DNA of 64,000 nucleotides from Kribbella jiaozuonensis (GTDB lineage: Bacteria; Actinomycetota; Actinomycetes; Propionibacteriales; Kribbellaceae), in NCBI RefSeq assembly GCF_005233875.1, contig NZ_SZPZ01000004.1, forward strand, positions 992,001 through 1,056,000, read 5' to 3'. The translations under genes were made by a program, and so were the position numbers. The notes under the pieces are model-generated. The model searched no databases. It was not told the DNA's origin and was given only the letters and a program-made list of their open reading frames with translations. This document shows, one piece after another, positions 50,415-58,380 of this stretch (position 1 is its first letter; each line of letters begins with the position of its first letter).

Positions 50415-51845
50415 TCAGGCTGTGCGGTGCGGGAGCCTGGTCAGCGCGAGCACGTGCTCGGCCGGAGTACCGCGTAAGGCAACCAGTTCGAGGTTGCGGC
50501 CGCTGCGGCGGAGGGCGGCGGCGAGGACCTGGATGCCGGCGCTGGCCAGCTGGGTGACGCGGGACAGATCGACGGCCAGCGGGATGGTGGCATGGCGCGC
50601 CACCTCGCGCAGGATGCGGTCGAACCCGCGGGCGGTGGTGATGTCGATCGGCCCGCCGACCAGCAACGTCCCGTTCGCGACCTCCGCCGAGAATTCGGCC
50701 GGCTCCGTCGAGGGCATCACCTCCCCCACGACCTGGCTCGGCGCCTTCGTCAGCGCGGTTCGCGCCGTCACCGTCGTACCGGCATCGGTGCGATCGACCG
50801 ACAGCGCGTCAACCGTCGAGCCGGCCAACGCCAGGCCACGTCCACGTCCGGACGCCGGTTCGCTGTTCTTCCACCGGCCCTCGTCCCGGACCGAGATCTC
50901 CAGCTCCCCGCTCGGCGCCAGTTCCGCGGCCAGCGTCATCGGACCTGGTGCGCTGTCGTAATAGGCGTGCTCGACGACGTTCGACATCAATTCGAGGACC
51001 GCGTTGTGGACCCCGATCACCAACACCAGCTCGGGATTCAGCGCGCGCAGCCAGGCCGCGAACTCGTCGCGGTACCGTCCCACAGTCGCCTTGACAGCAG
51101 GCCCGGTCCGCGTGAACGCAGGCACCGGAGTACGGCGGTGCGCGGCGAGCACCGTGATGTCGTCAGAGTGGCCGTTCAGCAGTTGCAGAACGTGCTCGGT
51201 GACCCGCTCGGCGGGCTGGCGTGATGCGCCACTTCCCGCCGCGGCAGCTCGCAGCAGGTCGGCAGTCGCCTGATCCGCGGTGCACTGAGGGCGCTCGATG
51301 ATCCCGTCGGTGTACAGCAGGAGTACGTCGTCGACGTCGAGGTGCTCGGTGCAGACCTCGTACCCGCCGGGCGCGCCGAGCGGGGTGCCGCCGGAAGGTT
51401 CGACGTACCGAGCCTTGCCTGCCGCCGATCCGATCACCGGCGGCGGGTGACCGGCGGTGCAGTAGGTCAGATCCCCGGTAGCGGGATCCAGCACGGCGGC
51501 GCACGCCGTGGCAGCCTCCGCGCCTGGCACCCGCCTCGAGAACTTCTCCAGTCGGCCGATCGCGGTGGCCGGATCCGCGCCGTCCTGCAATGCCATCGCC
51601 AACGCTGCCCGCAGCCGATCCGTCACCCAGGATGCCCGGGCTCCGTGGCCGACGACGTCCCCGACCATCAGCGCGACCCGGTCGTCGTCGAGGACCACGG
51701 TGTCGAACCAGTCGCCACCCGCGCCTGCCCCGGTCTCCGCGAGGAGGTAGCGCGCGGACAGGTCAACACCCGGCAACACCGGCAACCGGGTCGGGGGCGG
51801 CGCCTCGTGCAACGTGTCGGCCGTCCGCCAGGCCTCTTCGTACAT
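50415..51845 (-). CDS. SpoIIE phosphatase - HATPase - STAS fusion
   Basis: 476 residues from ATG 51845 (GGAGG six bases upstream). Residues about 25-225 form a PP2C-like SpoIIE domain: GAGAGGDWFDT, LMVGDVVGHGARASW, and DDVLLLYTDGIIE with its metal-binding Asp residues. Residues about 240-355 form a RsbW-type kinase ATPase (ELMSNVVEHAYY N box, VRDEGRWKN G1 box, GRGRGLALAG). Residues about 375-470 form a STAS domain in which the usual DSSG reads ASAG, so the phosphorylatable serine is alanine. Such combinations make partner switches controlling sigma factors. It is divergent from a GAF-ANTAR gene. Confidence 0.88.
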   Translation of the reverse strand: MYEEAWRTADTLHEAPPPTRLPVLPGVDLSARYLLAETGAGAGGDWFDTVVLDDDRVALMVGDVVGHGARASWVTDRLRAALAMALQDGADPATAIGRLEKFSRRVPGAEAATACAAVLDPATGDLTYCTAGHPPPVIGSAAGKARYVEPSGGTPLGAPGGYEVCTEHLDVDDVLLLYTDGIIERPQCTADQATADLLRAAAAGSGASRQPAERVTEHVLQLLNGHSDDITVLAAHRRTPVPAFTRTGPAVKATVGRYRDEFAAWLRALNPELVLVIGVHNAVLELMSNVVEHAYYDSAPGPMTLAAELAPSGELEISVRDEGRWKNSEPASGRGRGLALAGSTVDALSVDRTDAGTTVTARTALTKAPSQVVGEVMPSTEPAEFSAEVANGTLLVGGPIDITTARGFDRILREVARHATIPLAVDLSRVTQLASAGIQVLAAALRRSGRNLELVALRGTPAEHVLALTRLPHRTA

Positions 51846-51975
51846 CCCCGACCTCCATCCGAGAGCGATCCCGGGCTGAGATCTACCTGTGCCCATTCCG
51901 GCGCGGTCGACTCACGGCGCAACAAACCGCCCGCGTCGCCTCGTTCCGGTTGAGGCTGAGGTGCATCATGGAGAG

Positions 51976-52689
51976 GTGGATGAGTTCGAACCTCAGTCCG
52001 CGCTGCGGGACCCCGACCAAGTCGCCGCGACGTTCGCCCGACTGGCTCTGGAGATGCATGACGCGGGCGGTGTGGATGAGACGGTTCAGGCCGTAGTGGA
52101 GTTCGCGCTGCAGGCCGTCGACTGTCAGTACGCCGGAGTCGCGCTTTACGCCAAGGGTGGAAACCCCGAGGTGCCGGCCGCGACCGATCCCACCGTGGCC
52201 GAGATCTACCGCTTCCAGATGGACGGCGAGATCGGTCCGCTGGTCGAGTGCATGCGCAGCCAGAGAACTGTCGTGGTGCCGGACACCACGTCGGAGGTGC
52301 GCTGGCCGGATTGGGCCAAGAAGGTCCTCAAGCTGGGAGTCCGGAGCGTTCTCGACGTACCGCTGCGGACGGCCGCGGGCACGGTCGGCGTGCTGGGTCT
52401 CTACAGCGTCGAGCCCGACGCCTTCGGACCGGACGCGGAGGCGGTCGCCCACATCCTGGCCCGGCACGCGTCGGTCGCCGTCGCGACCGCCCGCCGCGAG
52501 GAGAACCTCAACCTCGCGGTCGACGCCCGGAAGCTCGTCGGCCAGGCGATGGGGATCCTGATGGAGCGGTACGGGCTGGACGACGACCGCGCCTTCCAGG
52601 TCCTCAGGCGCTACTCGCAGCAGACCAACACCAAGCTCCACGACGTCGCCCGCCAGCTCATCGATACCCGCAGTCTCCCTCGATCCTGA
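51976..52689 (+). CDS. GAF-ANTAR transcription antiterminator-type regulator
   Basis: About 237 residues. A GAF domain (residues 20-165) has the conserved end VRSVLDVPLRTAAGTVGVLG and FGPDAEAVAHILARHASVA. The ANTAR domain (about 175-230) has ARKLVGQAMGILMERYGLDDDRAFQVLRRYSQ, the RNA-binding helices that recognise dual hexaloop hairpins in nascent transcripts. Start GTG 51976 is uncertain: GGAG lies only two bases upstream, but the frame has no closer ATG. It faces divergently away from the SpoIIE fusion protein, and the pair may form a stress-signalling switch (inference). Confidence 0.83.
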   Translation: MDEFEPQSALRDPDQVAATFARLALEMHDAGGVDETVQAVVEFALQAVDCQYAGVALYAKGGNPEVPAATDPTVAEIYRFQMDGEIGPLVECMRSQRTVVVPDTTSEVRWPDWAKKVLKLGVRSVLDVPLRTAAGTVGVLGLYSVEPDAFGPDAEAVAHILARHASVAVATARREENLNLAVDARKLVGQAMGILMERYGLDDDRAFQVLRRYSQQTNTKLHDVARQLIDTRSLPRS

Positions 52690-52714
52690 CCACCTGCGCG
52701 TCTAGGCTCGGTGC

Positions 52715-53077
52715 ATGACTACGTACGGTCCGGCGGAGGCGGCTGAGCGGTCGGGGTTCAGCATCGACACGTTGCGCTACTACGAGCGCGAGGGCATCCT
52801 CCCGCCGGTGGCACGCAACTCGGGCGGCCGGCGGCAGTACTCCGACGACGATCTCGCGATGCTCGACTTCCTACGCTGCCTACGCGACACCGGCATGCCG
52901 ATCGAACGACTCCGCCGCTACGGCGAACTCGCCCGCTCAGACGAAACCATGCCCGAACGCCTAGACCTGATCGAAGAACACACCAAGGTAGTCGAGTCCC
53001 GAATCGCCGAACTCCAGTCCCAGCGCACCCGCCTGGAAGAAAAAGCCGCCTGGTACCGGGAGCAGCTCGGTTCGTAA
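52715..53077 (+). CDS. MerR-family transcriptional regulator
   Basis: 120 residues. The N-terminal winged helix is SGFSIDTLRYYEREGIL followed by the basic wing of RNSGGRRQYS, and a coiled dimerisation helix from about residue 75 (EEHTKVVESRIAELQSQRTR). No cysteine motif for metal binding is present, so the inducer may be an organic compound. It lies 44 bases before the aldo-keto reductase gene and the MerR-type promoter at 53084-53114. Confidence 0.88.
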   Translation: MTTYGPAEAAERSGFSIDTLRYYEREGILPPVARNSGGRRQYSDDDLAMLDFLRCLRDTGMPIERLRRYGELARSDETMPERLDLIEEHTKVVESRIAELQSQRTRLEEKAAWYREQLGS

Positions 53078-53083
53078 GCCGGC

Positions 53084-53114
53084 TTGACCTGGTGTGCGCT
53101 CCAGGTTGGATTGT
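53084..53114 (+). promoter_or_regulatory. MerR-type promoter for leaderless aldo-keto reductase
   Basis: TTGACC (53084-53089) and GATTGT (53109-53114) are separated by 19 bases, the stretched spacing typical of MerR-activated promoters. ACCTGG-N8-CCAGGT (53087-53106) is a perfect dyad between them. Only seven bases separate the -10 from the ATG at 53122, so transcription should start at or beside the start codon. Confidence 0.8.
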
Positions 53115-53121
53115 CTTCGGT

Positions 53122-54063
53122 ATGACTTCTCCTACCTCCCCGTTGGTGCTCGGCGCGATGATGTTCGGTACGGCGATCGACGAGGACACGTCGTTCGCGC
53201 TGCTGGACCGCTTCGTCGAGCGCGGTGGTGTCTGGATCGACACCGCCGACTGTTATGCGTTCTGGGCAACTGAAGACGGCCGCGGCGGCGCCAGCGAACG
53301 CGTCCTCGGCCGGTGGCTGGCCGCGCGCCCCGGCGTACGCGACCGGATCCGCATCGCCACCAAGGTCGGCGCGGAACCGCTGTGGGCGGGTTCGTGGCCG
53401 GATCAGCGCGCCGGCCTGAGCCGGCGAGCGATCCACGACGCGTTCGCCGGCAGCCTCGAGCGGCTCGGCATCGACCAGGTCGACCTGCTGTGGCTCCACC
53501 AGGAGGACCGCAGTACGCCGATCGAGGAAACCGTCGACGCCGTTGCCGAACTCAATGAAACCGGCCAGGTACGACGAATCGGCGCGTCCAACCACCCGGC
53601 CTGGCGCATCGAGCGCGCCCGCGCCCACGCCAAGTCCAAGGGCTTCGCGCCGATCGACGCGCTGCAGCTGAGCGCCACCTACCTCCAGGTCCGCCCCGGC
53701 ACCCTGCCGGAGGACACCGCACACCCGTTCGGGCAACTCAGCAACGAGCAGCTCGACCACGCGCGGGAACACCGGATGGAGATCTGGGCCTACACCCCGC
53801 TCCTGGCCGGCGCGTACGACAACCCGGACAAGCAGATCCCCGAGGCGTACGACCATCTCGGCAGCACCCGTCGCCTCGCCGCCCTCGACCACGTCGCCCA
53901 GCAGACCGGCGCGACCCGCGGCCAGGTCGTCCTCGCCTGGTTGGTTGCCCAAGGCATCCGCCCGATGCTCGGCGGCAGCAAGCTCCACCAGCTGGAAGCA
54001 GCTCTGGACGCGACCGCGATGACCCTGACCGAGGATCAGCTCAAGCAACTCGACGTGCGCTGA
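53122..54063 (+). CDS. Aldo-keto reductase
   Basis: 313 residues, TIM-barrel AKR. LVLGAMMFGTAIDEDTSFALLD is the start; GVWIDTADCYAFW carries Asp and the catalytic Tyr; RIRIATKVG the Lys; VDLLWLHQEDR the His; and QVRRIGASNH precedes the cofactor site, with LGGSKLHQLEAALDA binding NADP. Reaction: NADPH-dependent reduction of an aldehyde or ketone; substrate unknown. It has no ribosome-binding site but a -10-like hexamer seven bases before the ATG, and a MerR regulator gene directly upstream. Confidence 0.88.
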   Translation: MTSPTSPLVLGAMMFGTAIDEDTSFALLDRFVERGGVWIDTADCYAFWATEDGRGGASERVLGRWLAARPGVRDRIRIATKVGAEPLWAGSWPDQRAGLSRRAIHDAFAGSLERLGIDQVDLLWLHQEDRSTPIEETVDAVAELNETGQVRRIGASNHPAWRIERARAHAKSKGFAPIDALQLSATYLQVRPGTLPEDTAHPFGQLSNEQLDHAREHRMEIWAYTPLLAGAYDNPDKQIPEAYDHLGSTRRLAALDHVAQQTGATRGQVVLAWLVAQGIRPMLGGSKLHQLEAALDATAMTLTEDQLKQLDVR

Positions 54064-54067
54064 GCCG

Positions 54068-54502
54068 TCAGCGGTTCGTGCGGAGAGTCTGGGCCAGCTC
54101 GTCGAGGGCCGGGAGCGCGTCGATGATCGTCTGCGCGGATGCTTCCGGGAGCTGGTCCAGGCACGCGCCGAGCGCCTCGGTGCGGAGCAGCTTGACGCGC
54201 TCGTGCAGCTGGCGGCCGGCGTCGGTCGCCTCGACCCGGACCGCCCGCAGGTCGTCCGGGTTCGGGTCGCGCTGGATCAGCCCGAGCTCGGTCAGCCGGC
54301 CCACCACCCGGGACAACATGGTCGGATTGAGCCCCTCGAGCTGAGCCAGTTCGGTCAGCCCGAGCGGGCCGCGGAACGTGATCAGGCCGAGCACGGACGC
54401 CTGGGTCGGCGTCAGGCCCTCATCGGTCGCCGTGGCGTTGAGCTCCCGCGCGAGCTTGGAGATCACGCCACGAAGCTTGCTCAACGTCTCGGTGTCGGTC
54501 AT
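54068..54502 (-). CDS. MarR-family transcriptional regulator
   Basis: 144 residues. The winged helix is LTPTQASVLGLITFRG, then GLTELAQLEGLNPTMLSRVVGRLTELG with wing QRDPNPDDLRAVRVEAT. The N-terminal and C-terminal helices form the dimer interface. It is divergent from a DHA2-type MFS exporter and a TTGC-centred palindrome fills the gap, so it most likely represses the exporter and itself. Its effector is unknown. It ends four bases after the convergent aldo-keto reductase stop. Confidence 0.9.
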   Translation of the reverse strand: MTDTETLSKLRGVISKLARELNATATDEGLTPTQASVLGLITFRGPLGLTELAQLEGLNPTMLSRVVGRLTELGLIQRDPNPDDLRAVRVEATDAGRQLHERVKLLRTEALGACLDQLPEASAQTIIDALPALDELAQTLRTNR

Positions 54503-54513
54503 GTCACCCCTTT

Positions 54514-54540
54514 ATTGCCTGCCAGCAAGCAATGTAGTCT
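54514..54540. promoter_or_regulatory. MarR operator and -10 element for the DHA2 exporter
   Basis: ATTGCCTGCCAGCAAGCAAT (54514-54533) is a 20-base palindrome with two mismatched pairs, centred between two divergent starts. TAGTCT (54535-54540) lies eight bases before the exporter ATG, suggesting a leaderless message; the palindrome would cover the core promoter. Reading from the sequence; MarR binding is inferred from position and TTGC-GCAA symmetry. Confidence 0.75.
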
Positions 54541-54548
54541 GTTCATCG

Positions 54549-55952
54549 ATGGAACCGTCGATTTCACCCTCAGTGATCACCGAGCCGGCACCGGACGAGC
54601 CACTGGCTCACCGGCGGCTGGTCTTCGGCATCGTCGCGATCGCGCTGCTGATGGCATCGATCGATCAGACCATAGTGGCGACGGCGCTGAATGCAATCCG
54701 CAGCGACCTGAATGCCGAGCTGACCTGGAGCGGTTGGACGATCACCGTCTACGCGCTCGGCCAGATCATCGTGATGCCGCTGGCCGGCCGCCTCGGCGAC
54801 CAGTTCGGGCGGAAGAAGATCTTCCTCGGCGCGGCGGCGCTGTTCACGGTCGCGTCGCTGTGCTGCAGTCTCGCCGACAACATCTACCTGCTGGTCGTGT
54901 TCCGCGCGTTCCAGGCGATCGGCGGCGGCGCGTTCATGCCGACCGCGACCGGCATCGTCGCCGAACAGTTCGGCCGCGACCGCGACCGCGCGATCGGGAT
55001 GTTCACCTCGATCTTCCCGATCGGCGGCATCATCGGCCCGATCATCGGCGGCATCATCGTCACGTACTGGTCCTGGCGCGAGATCTTCGTCGTGAACATC
55101 CCGATCGGCCTGCTGCTGATCGTGCTGGGCCTCAAGTTCATCCCGAGCAGCCCGCCGAAGGCCGCCTCCCGGATCGACGGGACCGGCGCCTTCCTGCTCG
55201 CCGTGACGATGCTCTTCGGCATGTACGGGATCAGCTCGCTCGGCAGCGCGGGCGCGGAGCCCACCGATCCGCTCTTCATCGTGTCGATGGTGATCGCGCT
55301 GGCGCTCGGCTTCCTGTTCGTCCGGCACGCGAACCGGCACGCGGCGCCGTTCATCCCCGTCAGCCTGCTGCGTGGCCGAGGCTTCGGGGCGATGAACACC
55401 ATCAACTTCCTCTTCGGCGCAGCCATGCTCGGCTTCGGCGCACTCGTCCCCCTGTACGCCGAATCGCGGTACGGCATCCAGCCGCTCCAGGCCGGAACGC
55501 TGCTCACGGCACGAGCGGTCGGGATGATCTGCGTCGCGGGACTCGCGGTGTTCGCGCTGCGTCGTACCGGATATCGGGCGCCGATGATCGGCGGCTTCGT
55601 ACTGGTCGCGGGTGGGATGACGCTGATGTCACTCGCCCCGCACGGCCTCACGCCGTACGCCTGGCTGGCCATGGCCGCGGGTATCACCGGTATCGGGATG
55701 GGGCTGTCGATCCCCGCGTCGAACAACGCCAGCCTGCAACTCGCGCCGGACCAGATCTCCGCGATCGCGGGCCTCCGCGGCATGTTCCGTCAGTCCGGCG
55801 GAATCGTCGCGGTCTCGATCACCACCACGATCCTCAACCACGCCAGCAACGCCGGTGCCTCTCAGGCCCACAGCTTCGTCGTCTTCGCGGCGATCCTGCT
55901 GCTGATGATCCCGATCACCTTCCTGGTCCCGGACCACCGCGGGACCTGGTGA
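54549..55952 (+). CDS. DHA2-family MFS multidrug exporter
   Basis: 467 residues with fourteen predicted membrane segments. LLMASIDQTIVATALNAI has the D1 motif of DHA2 carriers; GRLGDQFGRKKIFLGAA is motif A; IGGIIGPIIGGIIV is the motif C-like antiporter signature in helix 5. Such exporters extrude drugs with proton uptake. The ATG is preceded by TAGTCT and the MarR palindrome. Upstream open sequence is a shadow of the marR gene. The last 38 bases overlap the convergent hydrolase gene. Confidence 0.88.
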   Translation: MEPSISPSVITEPAPDEPLAHRRLVFGIVAIALLMASIDQTIVATALNAIRSDLNAELTWSGWTITVYALGQIIVMPLAGRLGDQFGRKKIFLGAAALFTVASLCCSLADNIYLLVVFRAFQAIGGGAFMPTATGIVAEQFGRDRDRAIGMFTSIFPIGGIIGPIIGGIIVTYWSWREIFVVNIPIGLLLIVLGLKFIPSSPPKAASRIDGTGAFLLAVTMLFGMYGISSLGSAGAEPTDPLFIVSMVIALALGFLFVRHANRHAAPFIPVSLLRGRGFGAMNTINFLFGAAMLGFGALVPLYAESRYGIQPLQAGTLLTARAVGMICVAGLAVFALRRTGYRAPMIGGFVLVAGGMTLMSLAPHGLTPYAWLAMAAGITGIGMGLSIPASNNASLQLAPDQISAIAGLRGMFRQSGGIVAVSITTTILNHASNAGASQAHSFVVFAAILLLMIPITFLVPDHRGTW

Positions 55953-56757
55953 AATCGACGATCAGCCGGGTCAGCTCCTCGGGCTGATCCTCCGGGATGA
56001 ACGAGTAGGAATCGGCGACCGTGACCAGCGTTGCGTCGGGCAACGTTTTCGCCAGGCGTTCGAACAGTTGGGGCGCGAAGATGCGGTCGTCGGCGGCCTG
56101 GACGAGGAGGACCGGCTTGTCGAAGCTGGTCAGGGCCTCGGCCGCCGCGAGTGTGTAGTTGCTGTGGACGCCGGCGATGAACCGCTTGGCGTCGCGGCGG
56201 ATCGCGGCGCTGTCACGGATCGGCTGTAGGTAGGAGTCGAGGATCGCGTCCGGGATACCTCGTTTGGCCAGCCGGCCGAAGGTGTTGGGCAGCCTTCGCA
56301 CGACTCCGTACTGCAGCAACCGACTTGCAAGCCAGATCGACCCTGGCAGGCGGGCCAGCCTCGGCAGTTGGTCGAACGGCGCCGGGAAGAACTCCTCGAA
56401 CGCGTCGCACGGCGTCAACACCACGCGGCCGATCCGCTCGGGATGGTTGGCCATGAGGATCTGGGTGAGCGCGCCGCCGGTGTCGTTGGCGACGACGGTC
56501 ACGTCGGTGAGGTCGAGCTCGTCCAGGAAACTCGCGATCAGCTTCGCGACGCCGGACGGCGTCAGGTCGGAATCAGGTGCCATCGGCAACTGGTGCGCAC
56601 CGAGCGGCCAGTTCGGCGCGATGCAGCGGAAGCCGGCCGCGGCGACCTCGGGCAGGACCTTCCGCCAGAGGCTCGCGTTCGCCAACAGGCCATGGACGAA
56701 CACGACCACGGGTCCCGTGCCGCTTTCCTCATAGGTCACCCCACCGGCGGTCTTCAC
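55915..56757 (-). CDS. Alpha/beta-hydrolase with Asp nucleophile and no obvious catalytic His
   Basis: 280 residues. VVVFVHGLLANASLWRKV has the oxyanion-hole motif HG, and VVANDTGGALTQ the nucleophile elbow with Asp92 instead of Ser, as in haloalkane dehalogenases. VLLVQAADDRIF holds the acidic residue. At the place where the catalytic His normally stands, the protein reads DSYSFIPEDQP, with Ser252 rather than His. The overall family is certain; the chemistry is not, and non-hydrolytic roles are possible. The GTG start overlaps the patatin stop (GTGA). Confidence 0.82.
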   Translation of the reverse strand: MKTAGGVTYEESGTGPVVVFVHGLLANASLWRKVLPEVAAAGFRCIAPNWPLGAHQLPMAPDSDLTPSGVAKLIASFLDELDLTDVTVVANDTGGALTQILMANHPERIGRVVLTPCDAFEEFFPAPFDQLPRLARLPGSIWLASRLLQYGVVRRLPNTFGRLAKRGIPDAILDSYLQPIRDSAAIRRDAKRFIAGVHSNYTLAAAEALTSFDKPVLLVQAADDRIFAPQLFERLAKTLPDATLVTVADSYSFIPEDQPEELTRLIVDFTRSRGGPGPGR

Positions 56758-57689
56758 ACCGACACCTCAAGTGATCCCGACAAGGCATCGAGCGCCGTAC
56801 GCCGCCCGGTCTCGACGGCGGCCTTGAGCGGATCCGGCCGGCGCTCGGTGCGTCCGATGCTCACGCTCCCGACCGGCGGACGCACCTGAATCGTCGCCGG
56901 GTGCGACGTCAGCAACCGCTCCTCCTCCGCCCGGATCTCGACGCGATGCAGCCAAGGCTCGAGCGCGCCCGGCGCGTGGCGGGTGAACCAGCGCGTCATC
57001 ACCACCCGCTCCGCGCGCGACGGCGGCGACTGCGTCTCGTCGAGCCGACGGGTGCGGAAGGCAACGATATGCGTGGCACCCTGGGCGAGCGCAGTACGCA
57101 CGGGTGTGCCCTCGCTGACCCCGGCATCGACGTACGGCGTTCCGTCGATCACCACCGGCGGTCCGGCGAGCAGCGGCATCGCGGCCGACGCACGCAATGC
57201 TGTCTGCAGACTCGCCTGATCGTGGATGTGCGGATGCAGGTCGATCGGCTGCCCGGTGATGGCATCGGTCGCGATCGGATGGATGCCGACGGGGTTGTCG
57301 AGGACCTCCTGGAATCCCATCGGCATGATCTCGGTGTAGACCTTCTGCACGAGATAGCTGGTGTCGACCACCGGCTGGCGGCGCAGGATGCGTCTCGGGT
57401 TGATGGTCGTGCCCATGATCGTCCGGTCCCACCAGGCGTGCTTGGTGCTGTCGGCGCGACCGCAGAGCAGCCAGGCCGCGTTCAGCGCACCGGCGGAGCT
57501 GCCGTAGACGGCGTCGAAGAACGGCAACAGCCCGAGCTGCTCGATCGCGACGGTCATGCCGCTGGAGTACGCACCGCGTGAGCTTCCGCCCTCGATCAGC
57601 AGCACCAGGCGCGCGCCATCCTGGCGATGCCCCGGTGCACTCCCCTGCTTCCGGCGATCGCGCAGCAACTGGATCACAGACTCGGTCAC
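56754..57689 (-). CDS. Patatin-like phospholipase
   Basis: 311 residues from GTG 57689 (AGGA four bases upstream); ATG 57704 is an alternative inside the palindrome. LLIEGGSSRGAYSSGM is the glycine-rich oxyanion-hole motif, VYGSSAGALNAAW contains the nucleophile Ser65, and PYVDAGVSEGTPV the catalytic Asp of the Ser-Asp dyad. It probably cleaves acyl esters of membrane lipids in the cytoplasm. It overlaps the alpha/beta-hydrolase gene and is divergent from a TetR regulator, so lipid or ester metabolism is plausible (inference). Confidence 0.86.
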   Translation of the reverse strand: MTESVIQLLRDRRKQGSAPGHRQDGARLVLLIEGGSSRGAYSSGMTVAIEQLGLLPFFDAVYGSSAGALNAAWLLCGRADSTKHAWWDRTIMGTTINPRRILRRQPVVDTSYLVQKVYTEIMPMGFQEVLDNPVGIHPIATDAITGQPIDLHPHIHDQASLQTALRASAAMPLLAGPPVVIDGTPYVDAGVSEGTPVRTALAQGATHIVAFRTRRLDETQSPPSRAERVVMTRWFTRHAPGALEPWLHRVEIRAEEERLLTSHPATIQVRPPVGSVSIGRTERRPDPLKAAVETGRRTALDALSGSLEVSV

Positions 57690-57698
57690 CAGTCCTTT

Positions 57699-57761
57699 AT
57701 ACATCGTTCTGTATCAGCGTTACGAATAGGCGTTCCAGAACGTCGTACGGCGTGCTACGGT
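57699..57761. promoter_or_regulatory. TetR-type operators and promoter in the patatin/tetR gap
   Basis: ATACA-N6-TGTAT (57699-57714) covers the region before the patatin start, and CGTTC-CA-GAACG (57731-57742) is a second dyad. TACGGT (57756-57761) lies six bases before the tetR GTG, fitting a leaderless tetR message whose -35 region would overlap the second dyad. Confidence 0.6.
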
Positions 57762-57767
57762 CGGCGC

Positions 57768-58370
57768 GTGCCCCGGGTGAAACAACGGACCGAAGCGCTG
57801 CACGAGCGCGGTCTGGCGAGCGCTCTCGCCGTACTCGACGAAGCGGGCACCGCCGGTCTGACCACCAGGAACGTCGCGCTCCGGGCGAATGCGTCGGTGC
57901 CCGCGATCTACGAGGTCTTCGGCGACAAGGCCGGGATCGTCCGAGAGATCTTCTTCGAGGGCTTCCGGCAGCTGGCGGACGAGTTGGGCGCCCTTCCCCG
58001 GCAGGCCGACCCGCTGGAGGCGCTCCGACGGCTCGCCGAAGCCTTCCGCCAGTTCATCCTCACGCGTCCGATGCTCGCCGAGGTGATGTTCTCCCGCCCC
58101 TTCGCCGACTTCGACCCGACGAAGGACGAGGCACGGGCCGGCGCGAAAGTACGCAAGATCTTCGTGCAACACGTCCGCGACGCCGTCACCGCGGGTGCGC
58201 TGGAAGGCGATCCCACGGACATCGCCCTCATCTTGTTCACCTTCGTCGAAGGCCTGGCCGCCGCCGAGAACGCCCACCGCCTCGGCACCTCCAAACAGTC
58301 CACCAACCGCCGCTTCCGGCTTGGAGTAAACACCCTCCTGGCCGGCTTCACCACCACCGATCGACGATGA
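57768..58370 (+). CDS. TetR-family transcriptional regulator
   Basis: 200 residues from GTG 57768. The helix-turn-helix is AGTAGLTTRNVALRANASVPAIYEVFGDKAGI, with YEVFGDK typical of TetR proteins. A larger ligand-binding helical domain follows (about residues 70-195). It is divergent from the patatin-hydrolase operon and has dyads in the gap. A frame running upstream is a shadow of the patatin gene. Effector unknown. Confidence 0.87.
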   Translation: MPRVKQRTEALHERGLASALAVLDEAGTAGLTTRNVALRANASVPAIYEVFGDKAGIVREIFFEGFRQLADELGALPRQADPLEALRRLAEAFRQFILTRPMLAEVMFSRPFADFDPTKDEARAGAKVRKIFVQHVRDAVTAGALEGDPTDIALILFTFVEGLAAAENAHRLGTSKQSTNRRFRLGVNTLLAGFTTTDRR

Positions 58371-58380
58371 GAGGTGAGCC

